64,000 nt of DNA, from NCBI RefSeq assembly GCF_947497125.1, contig NZ_CANMFI010000004.1:248001-312000 (forward strand). The letters run 5' to 3'. Source of the stretch: an uncultured Polaribacter sp. Its GTDB lineage: Bacteria; Bacteroidota; Bacteroidia; Flavobacteriales; Flavobacteriaceae. Each line of letters opens with the position of its first letter. Position 1 is the stretch's first letter. Below, one piece after another: positions 46,450 to 53,904 of the stretch. The notes beneath the pieces were generated by a model. The model had not been told where the DNA came from, ran no database searches, and saw only the letters and a list, made by a program, of their open reading frames with translations. Both the position numbers and the translations under genes were made by a program.

Positions 46450-47938
46450 CAAAGAAGAAATACAAGTTGTTTGGTTTAAAAGAGATTTGCGTCTGCAAGA
46501 CAATGAGGCTATATACAATGCTTTGCAAACCAATAAACGCGTACTTTTTATGTATGTTTTTGAACCTTCGTTGATTTCTGATCCGCATTATGATGATCGT
46601 CATTGGAACTTTATAAAAGAGTCTATAGAAGATCTAAACAAAGACTTAAAAATTTACAATAGTAAAGTTTTATGTGTACAAACCGAGGTTGTTACTGCGT
46701 TTAATCAGCTTTTAGAAACCTACAATATAGCAACTGTTTATTCGCACCAAGAAACAGGACTTTTAAAAACCTACAATAGAGACAAAGAGTTTACTAGATA
46801 TTGTAGAAATAACTCCATTGCATGGTTAGAAAATAACAACAATGGTGTTTTAAGAGGTTTGTTAAACAGAGAAGATTGGTTTGAAAAATGGGAAGATTAC
46901 ATGTATGCTGCTCAATTTAAAACCGTTTTACAATCAGAAAAATTACTTACAATAGAAGAAATTAACAAACTAGAAAATTACTTTAATTCTGTAAATTTAG
47001 AAACCCCAAAAAAGGCACCTTTTCAAAAAGGAGGCTCAAGAATGGCATGGAGATATGCGAATACATTTTTTGATGACAGACATAAAAAATACATGTCTCA
47101 CATTTCTAAACCTGCACTAGCAAGAGAAAGTTGTAGTAGATTATCTCCCTACATTGCTTGGGGAAATGTATCGATACGGCAAATTTATCAGAAGGCACAA
47201 CAACATAAAAACGCGCAAAATAAAAAGCATTTAAGCGCATTTTCGTCCAGACTTCGTTGGCAAGCACATTTTATTCAAAAGTTTGAAATGGAGCATACCA
47301 TGGAAAATGCAAGTATTAACAAAGGGTTTCAAAAACTAAAAAAAAGTATTTCAATAGAGTATCAAAATGCATGGGAAAAAGGCCTTACAGGTTTCCCTTT
47401 GATTGATGCCAGTATGAGATGCTTGACAGAAACTGGCTACCTTAACTTTAGAATGCGCGCAATGTTGGTTTCTTTTTTTACACATATTTTATGGCAACCC
47501 TGGCAAGCTTCATCACAACACTTATCTAAATTGTTTTTAGATTTTGAACCTGGTATTCATTTTCCACAACTGCAGATGAATGCTGGTGAAACTGGTATAA
47601 ATCTGGTGCGCATTTACAACCCGATAAAAAACAGTTTAGAACATGATGAAGATGCTGTATTTATAAAAAAATGGTGTCCGGAACTAGCGCATTTACCTAT
47701 TTCTTTTATTCACGAACCTTATTTAATGACTCCGTTAGACCAGCAATTTAACAATTTTGAATTAGGAGTTAATTACCCAAAACCTATTGTAGATATTAAA
47801 GTTGCAAGAAAAAAAGCCAGCGATGTTCTTTGGAATATGAAAAAAAACAAGCAGGTTAGACTAGAAAGTAATCGAATTCTTAAAAAACACCTTTTATCTA
47901 AAGGAGAACGATTGATTGACAGTAATAATAGTGAATAA
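46439..47938 (+). CDS. Divergent cryptochrome/photolyase family protein
   Basis: This 499-residue protein has a photolyase antenna domain (VVWFKRDLRLQDNEAIYNAL) and FAD-binding domain (SRLSPYIAWGNVSIRQIY, LRWQAHFIQKFE, GFPLIDASMRCLTETGYLNF). The C-terminus, HFPQLQMNAGETGINLVRIYN, differs from the NWQWVAG form of CPD photolyases. The tryptophan-rich electron path is partly changed, so repair activity cannot be assumed. It is a third, separate branch within the same cluster. It starts 11 bases before the Fe-S photolyase stop in another frame, so the two are coupled. Confidence 0.9.
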   Translation: MHTNKEEIQVVWFKRDLRLQDNEAIYNALQTNKRVLFMYVFEPSLISDPHYDDRHWNFIKESIEDLNKDLKIYNSKVLCVQTEVVTAFNQLLETYNIATVYSHQETGLLKTYNRDKEFTRYCRNNSIAWLENNNNGVLRGLLNREDWFEKWEDYMYAAQFKTVLQSEKLLTIEEINKLENYFNSVNLETPKKAPFQKGGSRMAWRYANTFFDDRHKKYMSHISKPALARESCSRLSPYIAWGNVSIRQIYQKAQQHKNAQNKKHLSAFSSRLRWQAHFIQKFEMEHTMENASINKGFQKLKKSISIEYQNAWEKGLTGFPLIDASMRCLTETGYLNFRMRAMLVSFFTHILWQPWQASSQHLSKLFLDFEPGIHFPQLQMNAGETGINLVRIYNPIKNSLEHDEDAVFIKKWCPELAHLPISFIHEPYLMTPLDQQFNNFELGVNYPKPIVDIKVARKKASDVLWNMKKNKQVRLESNRILKKHLLSKGERLIDSNNSE

Positions 47939-47956
47939 TAAATTTATGTTAATTTT

Positions 47957-47986
47957 TGTTTAACATTAATCGATAATAGTTAAACA
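47957..47986 (+). promoter_or_regulatory. Inverted-repeat operator, copy 2
   Basis: TGTTTAAC (47957-47964) and GTTAAACA (47979-47986) form a perfect 8-bp dyad with a 14-base spacer. Spacer length, total length (30) and distance to the -7 box (starts 6 bases on) are identical to the copy upstream of the TetR-type regulator at 39396-39425. Confidence 0.6.
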
Positions 47987-47991
47987 TTTAT

Positions 47992-48000
47992 TATATTTGC
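47992..48000 (+). promoter_or_regulatory. -7 box for the second half of the photolyase island
   Basis: TATATTTGC matches TAnnTTTG. It ends 4 bases before the ATG at 48005, so the transcript would be nearly leaderless. As in the copy at 39431, the -33 region is occupied by the inverted repeat and has no TTTG. Confidence 0.55.
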
Positions 48001-48004
48001 ATAG

Positions 48005-48427
48005 ATGATTTACAACACTACACACAAAAACAAAGAATCGGACACATTGATAGACAATCTATTGGGTAAATCGTATTCTTTTTTTGAAGCCCTAAAAAAG
48101 GGTGGTGTTGGTTCTAAAAGGATGATTATTGACGATGTTAGTGTTGGCTTTAAAAAGTACATGAATGTGGTTTCTGACATCAATTATGGAAATATTGAAA
48201 TAAGAGAAAAAGGAATTTTAATTCACATCAATAAAGGCTTAACAAATTTTAGCTGGCCAATTCCATTTTATCAGTTGCATACATACAAAACAAATGGTTT
48301 AAGTATTCATGCATGTGGGAATTTCATCCGCTTTAAGAACAATAAACTATTGAAAGAAAATAAGAAAATTATTGATAAAATTATAAATTTAAAGATAGAA
48401 AATAATAAAAACTATGAGTTTTTATAG
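48005..48427 (+). CDS. Hypothetical protein, first gene of the second photolyase-island operon
   Basis: This 140-residue protein is soluble, with no signal peptide or membrane helix, and I recognise no family. It is mixed alpha/beta with a central pattern GNIEIREKGILIHINKGL, then FSWPIPFYQLHTYKTNGLSIH that suggests beta strands, and a basic helical C-terminus. The 5' end is unusual, because the -7 box leaves almost no leader. An alternative start at ATG 48122 (residue 40) is preceded by AAAAGG but would remove a third of the protein. Position directly after the shared operator ties it to the light-related island. Confidence 0.65.
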   Translation: MIYNTTHKNKESDTLIDNLLGKSYSFFEALKKGGVGSKRMIIDDVSVGFKKYMNVVSDINYGNIEIREKGILIHINKGLTNFSWPIPFYQLHTYKTNGLSIHACGNFIRFKNNKLLKENKKIIDKIINLKIENNKNYEFL

Positions 48428-48451
48428 ACTCTTATTTTAACCTTATTTGTT

Positions 48452-48724
48452 ATGAATTTTGATGCAATAACTACAGATCGTATAATTGAAATGGCTTGGG
48501 AAGACAGAACTACTTTTGATGCTATTAAATTTCAATTCGGACTTAAAGAACAAGAAGTTATTGACTTGATGCGGAAAGAAATGAAGCCTAAAAGCTTTAA
48601 ACTTTGGAGAGAAAGAGTACAAGGAAGAAAAACAAAACATGAAAAATTAAGAACCTTTGCCAAAGGACGTTTTAAATGTACAAGGCAAAGAACAATATCT
48701 AACAATAGTATCTCTAAAAGATAA
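48452..48724 (+). CDS. TIGR03643 family protein
   Basis: This 90-residue basic protein matches the TIGR03643 family: ITTDRIIEMAWEDRTTFDAI (about residues 6-25), FGLKEQEVIDLMRKEMKPKS, then FKLWRERVQGRKTKHEKLR. The family is small, of unknown function and, in my knowledge, often lies beside DUF2256 and cryptochrome genes, as here. The front half looks like a helix-turn-helix-like fold and the tail is Arg/Lys-rich, so nucleic-acid binding is possible. It starts 24 bases after the preceding hypothetical gene. Confidence 0.85.
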   Translation: MNFDAITTDRIIEMAWEDRTTFDAIKFQFGLKEQEVIDLMRKEMKPKSFKLWRERVQGRKTKHEKLRTFAKGRFKCTRQRTISNNSISKR

Positions 48725-48782
48725 CTATAGATAAAAAAGCAAATTAAAATAATTTGCATTGCTAAAAATTAAAATTTAAAAT

Positions 48783-49007
48783 ATGGAGTTAGTTAAAAAA
48801 GCTTTAGAATTTGAAACCAGAAAAAGAAGATTTCCTACTACTAGCGATCGAATTTTGGCAGCTAGAGAAGCAAAAGAATTAATTTTAAGTTTGAATGAAA
48901 TTTACAAAGAAAATAAAGATGCAAAACTCATGGATATCATGAAGCGTTTAACATTAATCAAACAAAAAATAGAACGAAGATTAAAGGGAAAACCACTTAC
49001 TGCATAA
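48783..49007 (+). CDS. Small helical protein, tandem paralog A
   Basis: This 74-residue, all-helical, charged protein has no membrane segment. It reads ALEFETRKRRFPTTSDRIL, AAREAKELILSLNEIYKE and KRLTLIKQKIERRLKG. It is clearly paralogous to the next gene: FETRK, TTSDRILAxRExKxLILxLNE, MKRLTxxKQKIExRLKG are shared at matching positions. The pattern predicts a two-helix hairpin or coiled coil. I know no function or named family for it. Its location in the photolyase operon suggests a stress or light-related role. Confidence 0.75.
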   Translation: MELVKKALEFETRKRRFPTTSDRILAAREAKELILSLNEIYKENKDAKLMDIMKRLTLIKQKIERRLKGKPLTA

Positions 49008-49086
49008 TAAATCAAATTTCTTCTTGCATTTCTAACTTTTATAATTATATTGGAAAAATTATAGAATAACATACAGAATACAAAGA

Positions 49087-49302
49087 ATGAATTTATTAGA
49101 GAGAGCTGTAGAATTTGAGACAAGAAAATTCTCATTTAAAACTACAAGTGATAGAATATTAGCCTCTAGAGAGGTAAAAGCTTTAATACTTGAGCTAAAT
49201 GAAGTATATAAATTAGAAAAAGACCCTGAAATTATGGATCTTATGAAGCGCCTAACTGCTGTTAAACAAAAAATAGAAAAGCGCTTAAAAGGAAGACGAT
49301 AA
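49087..49302 (+). CDS. Small helical protein, tandem paralog B
   Basis: This 71-residue protein is the second member of the tandem pair. It shares the FETRKFSFKTTSDRILASRE frame, LILELNEVYKLEKD and the MKRLTAVKQKIEKRLKG end with the previous gene, and lacks its last few residues. The two reading frames are separated by 79 bases, and both keep full-length coding capacity. So the duplication is maintained rather than decaying. Function unknown. The SDR gene starts 5 bases after its stop. Confidence 0.75.
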   Translation: MNLLERAVEFETRKFSFKTTSDRILASREVKALILELNEVYKLEKDPEIMDLMKRLTAVKQKIEKRLKGRR

Positions 49303-49307
49303 ACTTT

Positions 49308-49991
49308 ATGAATAAAATTTTAGTGATTGGAGGAAGTAAAGGAATTGGAAATGCAATTTTAACTTCGTTAGTTGAAAAACACTCAGTTATAAATATAAGT
49401 AGAACAGCTCCTTTGCTTTCTAACACTAATTTAACCCACTACTCGTGTAACATTCTTACCGATGAACTACCGGCTATTGAAGAAATAGATACTTTAATTT
49501 ATTGCCCTGGTAGCATTAATCTTAAACCAATATCTAGACTAAAACTAGAAGACTTTAGAGATGATTTTGAAATTAATGTTGTAGGAGCTGTAAAAGCAAT
49601 TCAACATTATTTACCTGCTTTAAAGAAAGGAAATAAACCTTCAATTTTACTTTTTAGTACTGTTGCAGCTAAATTAGGCATGCCTTTTCATGCTAGTGTT
49701 GCCGCAGCAAAATCTGCTGTAGAAGGTCTTACAAAATCTTTAGGCGCAGAATTTGCACCAACCATTCGTGTAAATGCTATAGCACCGACAGTTACAGAAA
49801 CAGATTTAGCATCTAAATTGCTACGTAATGAAAGAATGATAGAGAATATTACAGAACGTCATCCTCTTAAAAAGTTTCTAAAACCAAATGAAGTAGCAGA
49901 TTTAGCTACCTTTTTAATTTCTGAAAAAGCCAGCTCTATTTCTGGGCAAATTTTTGAATTAGATTGTGGTATAGTAAGCTTTAAAATATAA
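49308..49991 (+). CDS. Short-chain dehydrogenase/reductase (SDR)
   Basis: This 227-residue classical SDR has the nucleotide-binding motif VIGGSKGIGNAI (TGxxxGIG variant, residues about 5-16) and a catalytic serine in LLFSTVAAKLG. The usual YxxxK motif is replaced: in FHASVAAAKSAVEGL the Lys is retained but the Tyr position reads His-Ala-Ser/Val. The C-terminal NAIAPTVTETDLASK and FELDCG blocks are normal. The missing tyrosine makes standard dehydrogenase activity uncertain. The substrate is unknown. It lies 5 bases after the small paralog and 12 before glutathione peroxidase. Confidence 0.88.
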   Translation: MNKILVIGGSKGIGNAILTSLVEKHSVINISRTAPLLSNTNLTHYSCNILTDELPAIEEIDTLIYCPGSINLKPISRLKLEDFRDDFEINVVGAVKAIQHYLPALKKGNKPSILLFSTVAAKLGMPFHASVAAAKSAVEGLTKSLGAEFAPTIRVNAIAPTVTETDLASKLLRNERMIENITERHPLKKFLKPNEVADLATFLISEKASSISGQIFELDCGIVSFKI

Positions 49992-50003
49992 TAAATACGT
50001 CTT

Positions 50004-50477
50004 ATGAATATTTACGATATCGAGATCAATAGTCTCCAAAATAAGCCTATCCAATTGTCAACGTTTAAAGGAAAATATATCCTTTTTGTAAATGTAGCTT
50101 CTAAATGTGGTTTTACACCTCAATACAAAGAGCTAGAAACACTTAGCGAAACCTACAAAGAAAACTTAGTGGTTATTGGAGTTCCTTGCAATCAGTTTGG
50201 CAAACAAGAACCAGGAAATTCTGATGAAATTCAAGAATTTTGTGAGGTTAATTATGGTGTATCTTTTTTAATGACAGAAAAAATATCTGTTAAAGGAGAA
50301 GAACAGCACCCACTCTATCAATGGCTTACCAATAGAAAATTAAACAACAAAAAAAGTTCTTCTGTAAAATGGAACTTTCAAAAGTATCTAGTCTCAAAAG
50401 ACGGATTGTTGATTGATTATTATTTTTCGATCACAAAACCTTTGAGCTCTAAAATAACAAAACACTTAACACAATAA
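50004..50477 (+). CDS. Glutathione peroxidase family protein (probably thioredoxin-dependent)
   Basis: This 157-residue peroxidase has the family blocks NVASKCGFTPQYKELE (peroxidatic Cys of VASKCGFT, about residue 36), IGVPCNQFGKQEPG (with the resolving-type Cys and the conserved Gln) and VKWNFQKYLVSKDG (catalytic Trp-Asn). Cys replaces selenocysteine. A protein of this type usually draws electrons from thioredoxin in bacteria. It detoxifies hydroperoxides, which fits a light- and photo-oxidation-related operon. It is followed by a Lacal_2735-type gene 4 bases downstream. Confidence 0.93.
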   Translation: MNIYDIEINSLQNKPIQLSTFKGKYILFVNVASKCGFTPQYKELETLSETYKENLVVIGVPCNQFGKQEPGNSDEIQEFCEVNYGVSFLMTEKISVKGEEQHPLYQWLTNRKLNNKKSSSVKWNFQKYLVSKDGLLIDYYFSITKPLSSKITKHLTQ

Positions 50478-50481
50478 AGAT

Positions 50482-50652
50482 ATGTTTGGTCTATTTAAAA
50501 AGAAAAGTGAGTTAGAAAAATTACAACTGTCTTACAAGAAAATAATGGAGGAAGCTTTTAAACTTCAATCTGTAAATAGAACAGAGAGCGATAAAAAATA
50601 TTTAGAAGCAGACAATATCTTAAAAAAGATAGATGCTTTAAAAGGCGCATAA
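50482..50652 (+). CDS. Lacal_2735 family small protein
   Basis: This 56-residue reading frame begins MFGLFKKKSELEKLQLSYKK, continues with IMEEAFKLQSVNR and ends DNILKKIDALKGA. It is a charged two-helix protein of the family named Lacal_2735 in flavobacterial annotations; no function is assigned. It starts 4 bases after the glutathione peroxidase stop and ends 3 bases before tspO, so it is co-transcribed. Members of this family recur with TspO and photolyase genes in this group, as I recall. Confidence 0.8.
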   Translation: MFGLFKKKSELEKLQLSYKKIMEEAFKLQSVNRTESDKKYLEADNILKKIDALKGA

Positions 50653-50655
50653 AAC

Positions 50656-51117
50656 ATGAAGCTACTTAAGAGCACATTCTTTTTTTTAATCATTAATTTT
50701 GGAAGTTTAGCAATTGGAAGCTGGCTGATGAACAATGGTCCTTTAGAAGAATGGTATCAAAATTTAAGCCAAGCTCCTTGGACACCACCTGGCTATGTTT
50801 TTGGCATTGCTTGGACCATAATTATGATTTGTTTCTCTGTTTATCTAGCGAAACTATTTGAACCTAAATATTCTTTAAAACTTGTCTTAATTTTTGCTTT
50901 TCAATGTGTTTTAAACATTAGTTGGAACTACATTTTTTTTAACAGACACCTAATTTTACTTGGCTTCATAACCATATTAATTTTAACAGTACTGCTAAAC
51001 TATTATTATTTTAAAATTAGCAAAAACATGGGTGCGTATAAATACTTATTACTCCCTTATGTAATTTGGCTATATATTGCCACCTCTCTTAACTTATACA
51101 TACTTATTTACAATTAG
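50656..51117 (+). CDS. TspO/MBR family tryptophan-rich sensory protein
   Basis: This 153-residue protein with five transmembrane helices carries the family blocks EEWYQNLSQAPWTPPGYVFGIAWT-type (Trp-rich, about residues 31-54, shown by its key Trp/Pro residues W33, W42, P44-P45, W53). NISWNYIFFNRHLI and the last helix YVIWLYIATSLNLYIL follow. TspO binds porphyrins and other tetrapyrroles and is linked to light and oxidative stress responses in bacteria. It lies in the photolyase operon 3 bases after the Lacal_2735 gene and overlaps nothing. The SRPBCC gene starts 1 base after its stop. Confidence 0.92.
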   Translation: MKLLKSTFFFLIINFGSLAIGSWLMNNGPLEEWYQNLSQAPWTPPGYVFGIAWTIIMICFSVYLAKLFEPKYSLKLVLIFAFQCVLNISWNYIFFNRHLILLGFITILILTVLLNYYYFKISKNMGAYKYLLLPYVIWLYIATSLNLYILIYN

Positions 51118-51118
51118 G

Positions 51119-51583
51119 ATGAAAATTTACACACTACACAAAAAACAAAAACTACCTATTTCTTTAAAAGAAGGATGGGCATTTTTATCAAATCCTAAAA
51201 ATTTAAAAATAATTACACCAGACTACATGAGTTTTGATATTCTATCTGGTGCAGAGAAACCAATGTTTGCAGGACAAGTTATACAATATCTAGTAACCCC
51301 AATGTTAGGTATAAAAACAAAATGGGTTTCTGAAATAACACATTTTAAAGAATATGAGTATTTTGTAGACATTCAACTTTACGGGCCTTATGCATTATGG
51401 CATCATAAACATTTTATAAAAGAAATAGAAGGCGGAATTGAACTAGAAGACATTATTGATTACAAAGTACCGATGGGCATTTTAGGTCGTTTGGTACATC
51501 CTTTTTTGGTAAAACCTAAATTAGAAGAAATATTTTCATACAGACAACAAAAACTGATTGAAACCTTTGGAGAATTTAAATAA
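51119..51583 (+). CDS. SRPBCC (START/Bet v1-like) family protein
   Basis: This 154-residue protein begins IYTLHKKQKLPISLKEGWAFL and has the SRPBCC fold pattern: FLSNPKNLKIITPDYM, then WVSEITHFKEYEYFVDIQ, WHHKHFIKEIEGGIELEDI and DYKVPMGILGRLVHPFLV. This is the 'cyclase/dehydrase-like' subgroup that binds hydrophobic ligands. I start at ATG 51119; an earlier TTG at 51077 would lie inside tspO. It overlaps the photolyase start by one base. It frequently sits beside photolyases in Bacteroidota, in my recollection, with unknown ligand. Confidence 0.87.
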   Translation: MKIYTLHKKQKLPISLKEGWAFLSNPKNLKIITPDYMSFDILSGAEKPMFAGQVIQYLVTPMLGIKTKWVSEITHFKEYEYFVDIQLYGPYALWHHKHFIKEIEGGIELEDIIDYKVPMGILGRLVHPFLVKPKLEEIFSYRQQKLIETFGEFK

Positions 51584-52890
51584 TGAAAGAATCTATTCAT
51601 ATTTTTTGGTTTAGAAGAGACCTACGTTTAAACGATAATTGCGGACTGTTTAATGCATTAAAAACAGGCAAAAAAGTACTGCCAATTTTTATTTTTGATA
51701 AAAACATACTTACAAAACTTCCTAAAGATGATGCTAGAGTAACATTTATTCATCAACAATTAACAGCCATAAATAAACAACTTAAAACAACAAATAGTTC
51801 TTTAGCGGTTTATCATGGTGATCCGAAGGATGTTTTAAAAAGTATTTCTGAAAAGCATAATATTAAGGCTGTATATACAAATCATGATTATGAGCCTTAT
51901 GCTAATGATAGAGATCAAGAGATTAAAGCACTTTTAGCAAAAAAAGAAATTGACTTTATATCATTTAAAGATCAGGTGATTTTTGAAAAAGATGAAATTG
52001 TAAAAAAAGATGGCACACCCTATAAAGTGTTCACTCCGTATTCAAAAAAATGGTTAGAATTATTTAATGAAAAGCCGCTTCAATTTTATCCATCACAAGA
52101 CTATTTAGAGTGTTTTGTACCCAACGATTCTCAGCCGTTTCTATCCCTTGAAGAAATAGGTTTTACCGAATCTAAAATTAAAGTTACCTCTTATAAAATA
52201 AGCAATACTTTAATTGATAGTTACGAAGAAACTAGAAATTTTCCTTCTAAAGACAGCACTTCTAAACTAGGCAGTCATTTAAGATTTGGTACTGTTAGTG
52301 TAAGAGAAATGGCAGAAAAAGCCGCTAAAAGTAAAAATATTACGTTTTTAAAAGAATTGATTTGGAGAGAATTTTTTATGCAAATTCTATGGCATTACCC
52401 TCATACAACCACTAAAAGTTTTAAACCTCAATACGATAGAATTGTATGGCGCCATAATGAAAAAGAATTTAATGCTTGGTGCAATGGTGAAACCGGATAT
52501 CCGTTAGTTGACGCTGGCATGAGGGAATTAAATGAAACAGGCTTTATGCACAATAGAGTGCGAATGCTTGTGGGAAGTTTTTTATGCAAACACTTACTAA
52601 TTGATTGGCGACTAGGAGAAGCTTATTTTGCCGAAAAACTACACGACTATGAGCAATCTAGTAATATTGGTAATTGGCAATGGGTAGCTGGTTGTGGCGT
52701 AGATGCTGCACCTTATTTTAGAATTTTTAACCCAACAACACAAATTGTAAAATTTGATAAAGAGTTGAAATATATAAAAAAATGGGTTCCAAATTTTCAA
52801 GAGTTCACCTATCCTAAACCAATTGTAGAGCATAAATTTGCCAGAGAACGTTGTTTAGAAACTTACAAAAAAGCACTAAAAGAGTTTTAA
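51583..52890 (+). CDS. phrB: Deoxyribodipyrimidine photolyase, class I CPD type
   Basis: This 435-residue enzyme has the N-terminal antenna domain (HIFWFRRDLRLNDNCGL) and the FAD domain. FAD-domain blocks are STSKLGSHLRFGTVSVREM, ELIWREFFMQILWH, TGYPLVDAGMRELNETGFMHNR-type and the CPD end SSNIGNWQWVAGCGVDAAPYF, then FRIFNP. These are the signatures of class I CPD photolyases, which split cyclobutane pyrimidine dimers with blue light. It is the last gene of the island, and its start overlaps the SRPBCC stop by one base. No terminator is obvious downstream. Confidence 0.95.
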   Translation: MKESIHIFWFRRDLRLNDNCGLFNALKTGKKVLPIFIFDKNILTKLPKDDARVTFIHQQLTAINKQLKTTNSSLAVYHGDPKDVLKSISEKHNIKAVYTNHDYEPYANDRDQEIKALLAKKEIDFISFKDQVIFEKDEIVKKDGTPYKVFTPYSKKWLELFNEKPLQFYPSQDYLECFVPNDSQPFLSLEEIGFTESKIKVTSYKISNTLIDSYEETRNFPSKDSTSKLGSHLRFGTVSVREMAEKAAKSKNITFLKELIWREFFMQILWHYPHTTTKSFKPQYDRIVWRHNEKEFNAWCNGETGYPLVDAGMRELNETGFMHNRVRMLVGSFLCKHLLIDWRLGEAYFAEKLHDYEQSSNIGNWQWVAGCGVDAAPYFRIFNPTTQIVKFDKELKYIKKWVPNFQEFTYPKPIVEHKFARERCLETYKKALKEF

Positions 52891-53017
52891 TTTTTTGAAT
52901 AAAACTTTTTTTTGTCGCGATTTGTTCTTTGATTAAAAATTGTGTTCAAAAAAAAATAAAATTTATGTAGGTAAGTTTTAATAAATGTATTTAATTTGCG
53001 CTCGTAAAATTAAAAAA

Positions 53018-53091
53018 GCCGATGTAGCTCAGCTGGCTAGAGCAGCTGATTTGTAATCAGCAGGTCGTGGGTTCGAGTCCCTCTATCGGCT
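53018..53091 (+). tRNA. tRNA-Thr (anticodon UGU)
   Basis: The 74-base cloverleaf has a 7-bp acceptor stem (GCCGATG with TATCGGC, one G-U). D-arm AGCTCAGCTGGCTAGAGC and anticodon stem GCTGA/TCAGC enclose the loop TTTGTAA with anticodon TGT. A T-arm with GTTCGAGTCC follows. The 3' CCA is not encoded. One T-T mismatch lies in the T-stem. The surrounding 52891-53294 gap otherwise holds only a terminator and AT-rich sequence. Confidence 0.96.
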
Positions 53092-53098
53092 CAATTTT

Positions 53099-53134
53099 AA
53101 AAGCCTCAAAAAAAATATTTTTGAGGCTTTTTTA
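53099..53134 (+). terminator. Rho-independent terminator after tRNA-Thr
   Basis: AAAAGCCTCAAAAA (53099-53112) pairs with TTTTTGAGGCTTTT (53118-53131), followed by further T. It sits 7 bases after the tRNA 3' end. Confidence 0.88.
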
Positions 53135-53294
53135 TGAAAAATAGTGGCTCTCAAATAGTGCAAACTAAATGGTCACTAACTCTTATTTTTAAAGTTAAAA
53201 ACGAATAAACTAACATCAATTTAAGACCAAAAATAAAGACGATATTGCAAAATCTTTATTATTTTAGTCTTTTGAATTATAAGAACACTACGAT

Positions 53295-53900
53295 ATGCTA
53301 ATTATTGGAATTGCTGGAGGAACAGGAAGTGGAAAAACTACGGTGGTTAATAAAATTATTAAACACTTACCCATTGACGAAGTATGTGTAATTTCTCAAG
53401 ATTCTTACTACAAGGCTACAGACAGCTTGTCTTACGAAGAAAGAACAAAAATAAATTTTGATCATCCAAGAGCAATCGATTTTGATTTAATAGTAAAACA
53501 TCTAAAAGATTTAAAAGCAAACAAAACCATTGCACAACCAGTGTATTCTTTTGTAACTCATAACAGAACTAAAGACACAATTAAAACACATCCAAGAAAA
53601 GTTATTATTGTAGAAGGTATTTTAATTTTTAACAATGAAGCTTTAAGAGATTTATTTGATATTAAAATATTTGTGCATGCAGATACCGATGAAAGATTGA
53701 TAAGAAGAGTTCGAAGAGATATCACAGAAAGAGGCAGAGATATTGATGAAGTTTTAAACAGATACCAAGACACCTTAAAACCTATGCATCAGCAATTTAT
53801 AGAGCCTACTAAAAACTTTGCAGATATTATTATACCAAATGACAGACATAATAATGTGGCCATAGATATTGTAAGAACAGTAATTAACGAACGCCTGTAA
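53295..53900 (+). CDS. udk: Uridine kinase
   Basis: This 201-residue P-loop kinase phosphorylates uridine and cytidine with ATP or GTP in pyrimidine salvage. Walker A is GIAGGTGSGKTTVV (residues 5-18). SQDSYYKATDSLSYEERTK and FDHPRAIDFDLI are family blocks, and VEGILIFNNEALRDLFDIKI includes the Walker B-like strand. The RRDITERGRD segment is the lid. The length is typical. The FtsB-like gene starts 4 bases later, so this is the first gene of a run leading into methylmalonyl-CoA mutase. Confidence 0.95.
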   Translation: MLIIGIAGGTGSGKTTVVNKIIKHLPIDEVCVISQDSYYKATDSLSYEERTKINFDHPRAIDFDLIVKHLKDLKANKTIAQPVYSFVTHNRTKDTIKTHPRKVIIVEGILIFNNEALRDLFDIKIFVHADTDERLIRRVRRDITERGRDIDEVLNRYQDTLKPMHQQFIEPTKNFADIIIPNDRHNNVAIDIVRTVINERL

Positions 53901-53904
53901 ATTA

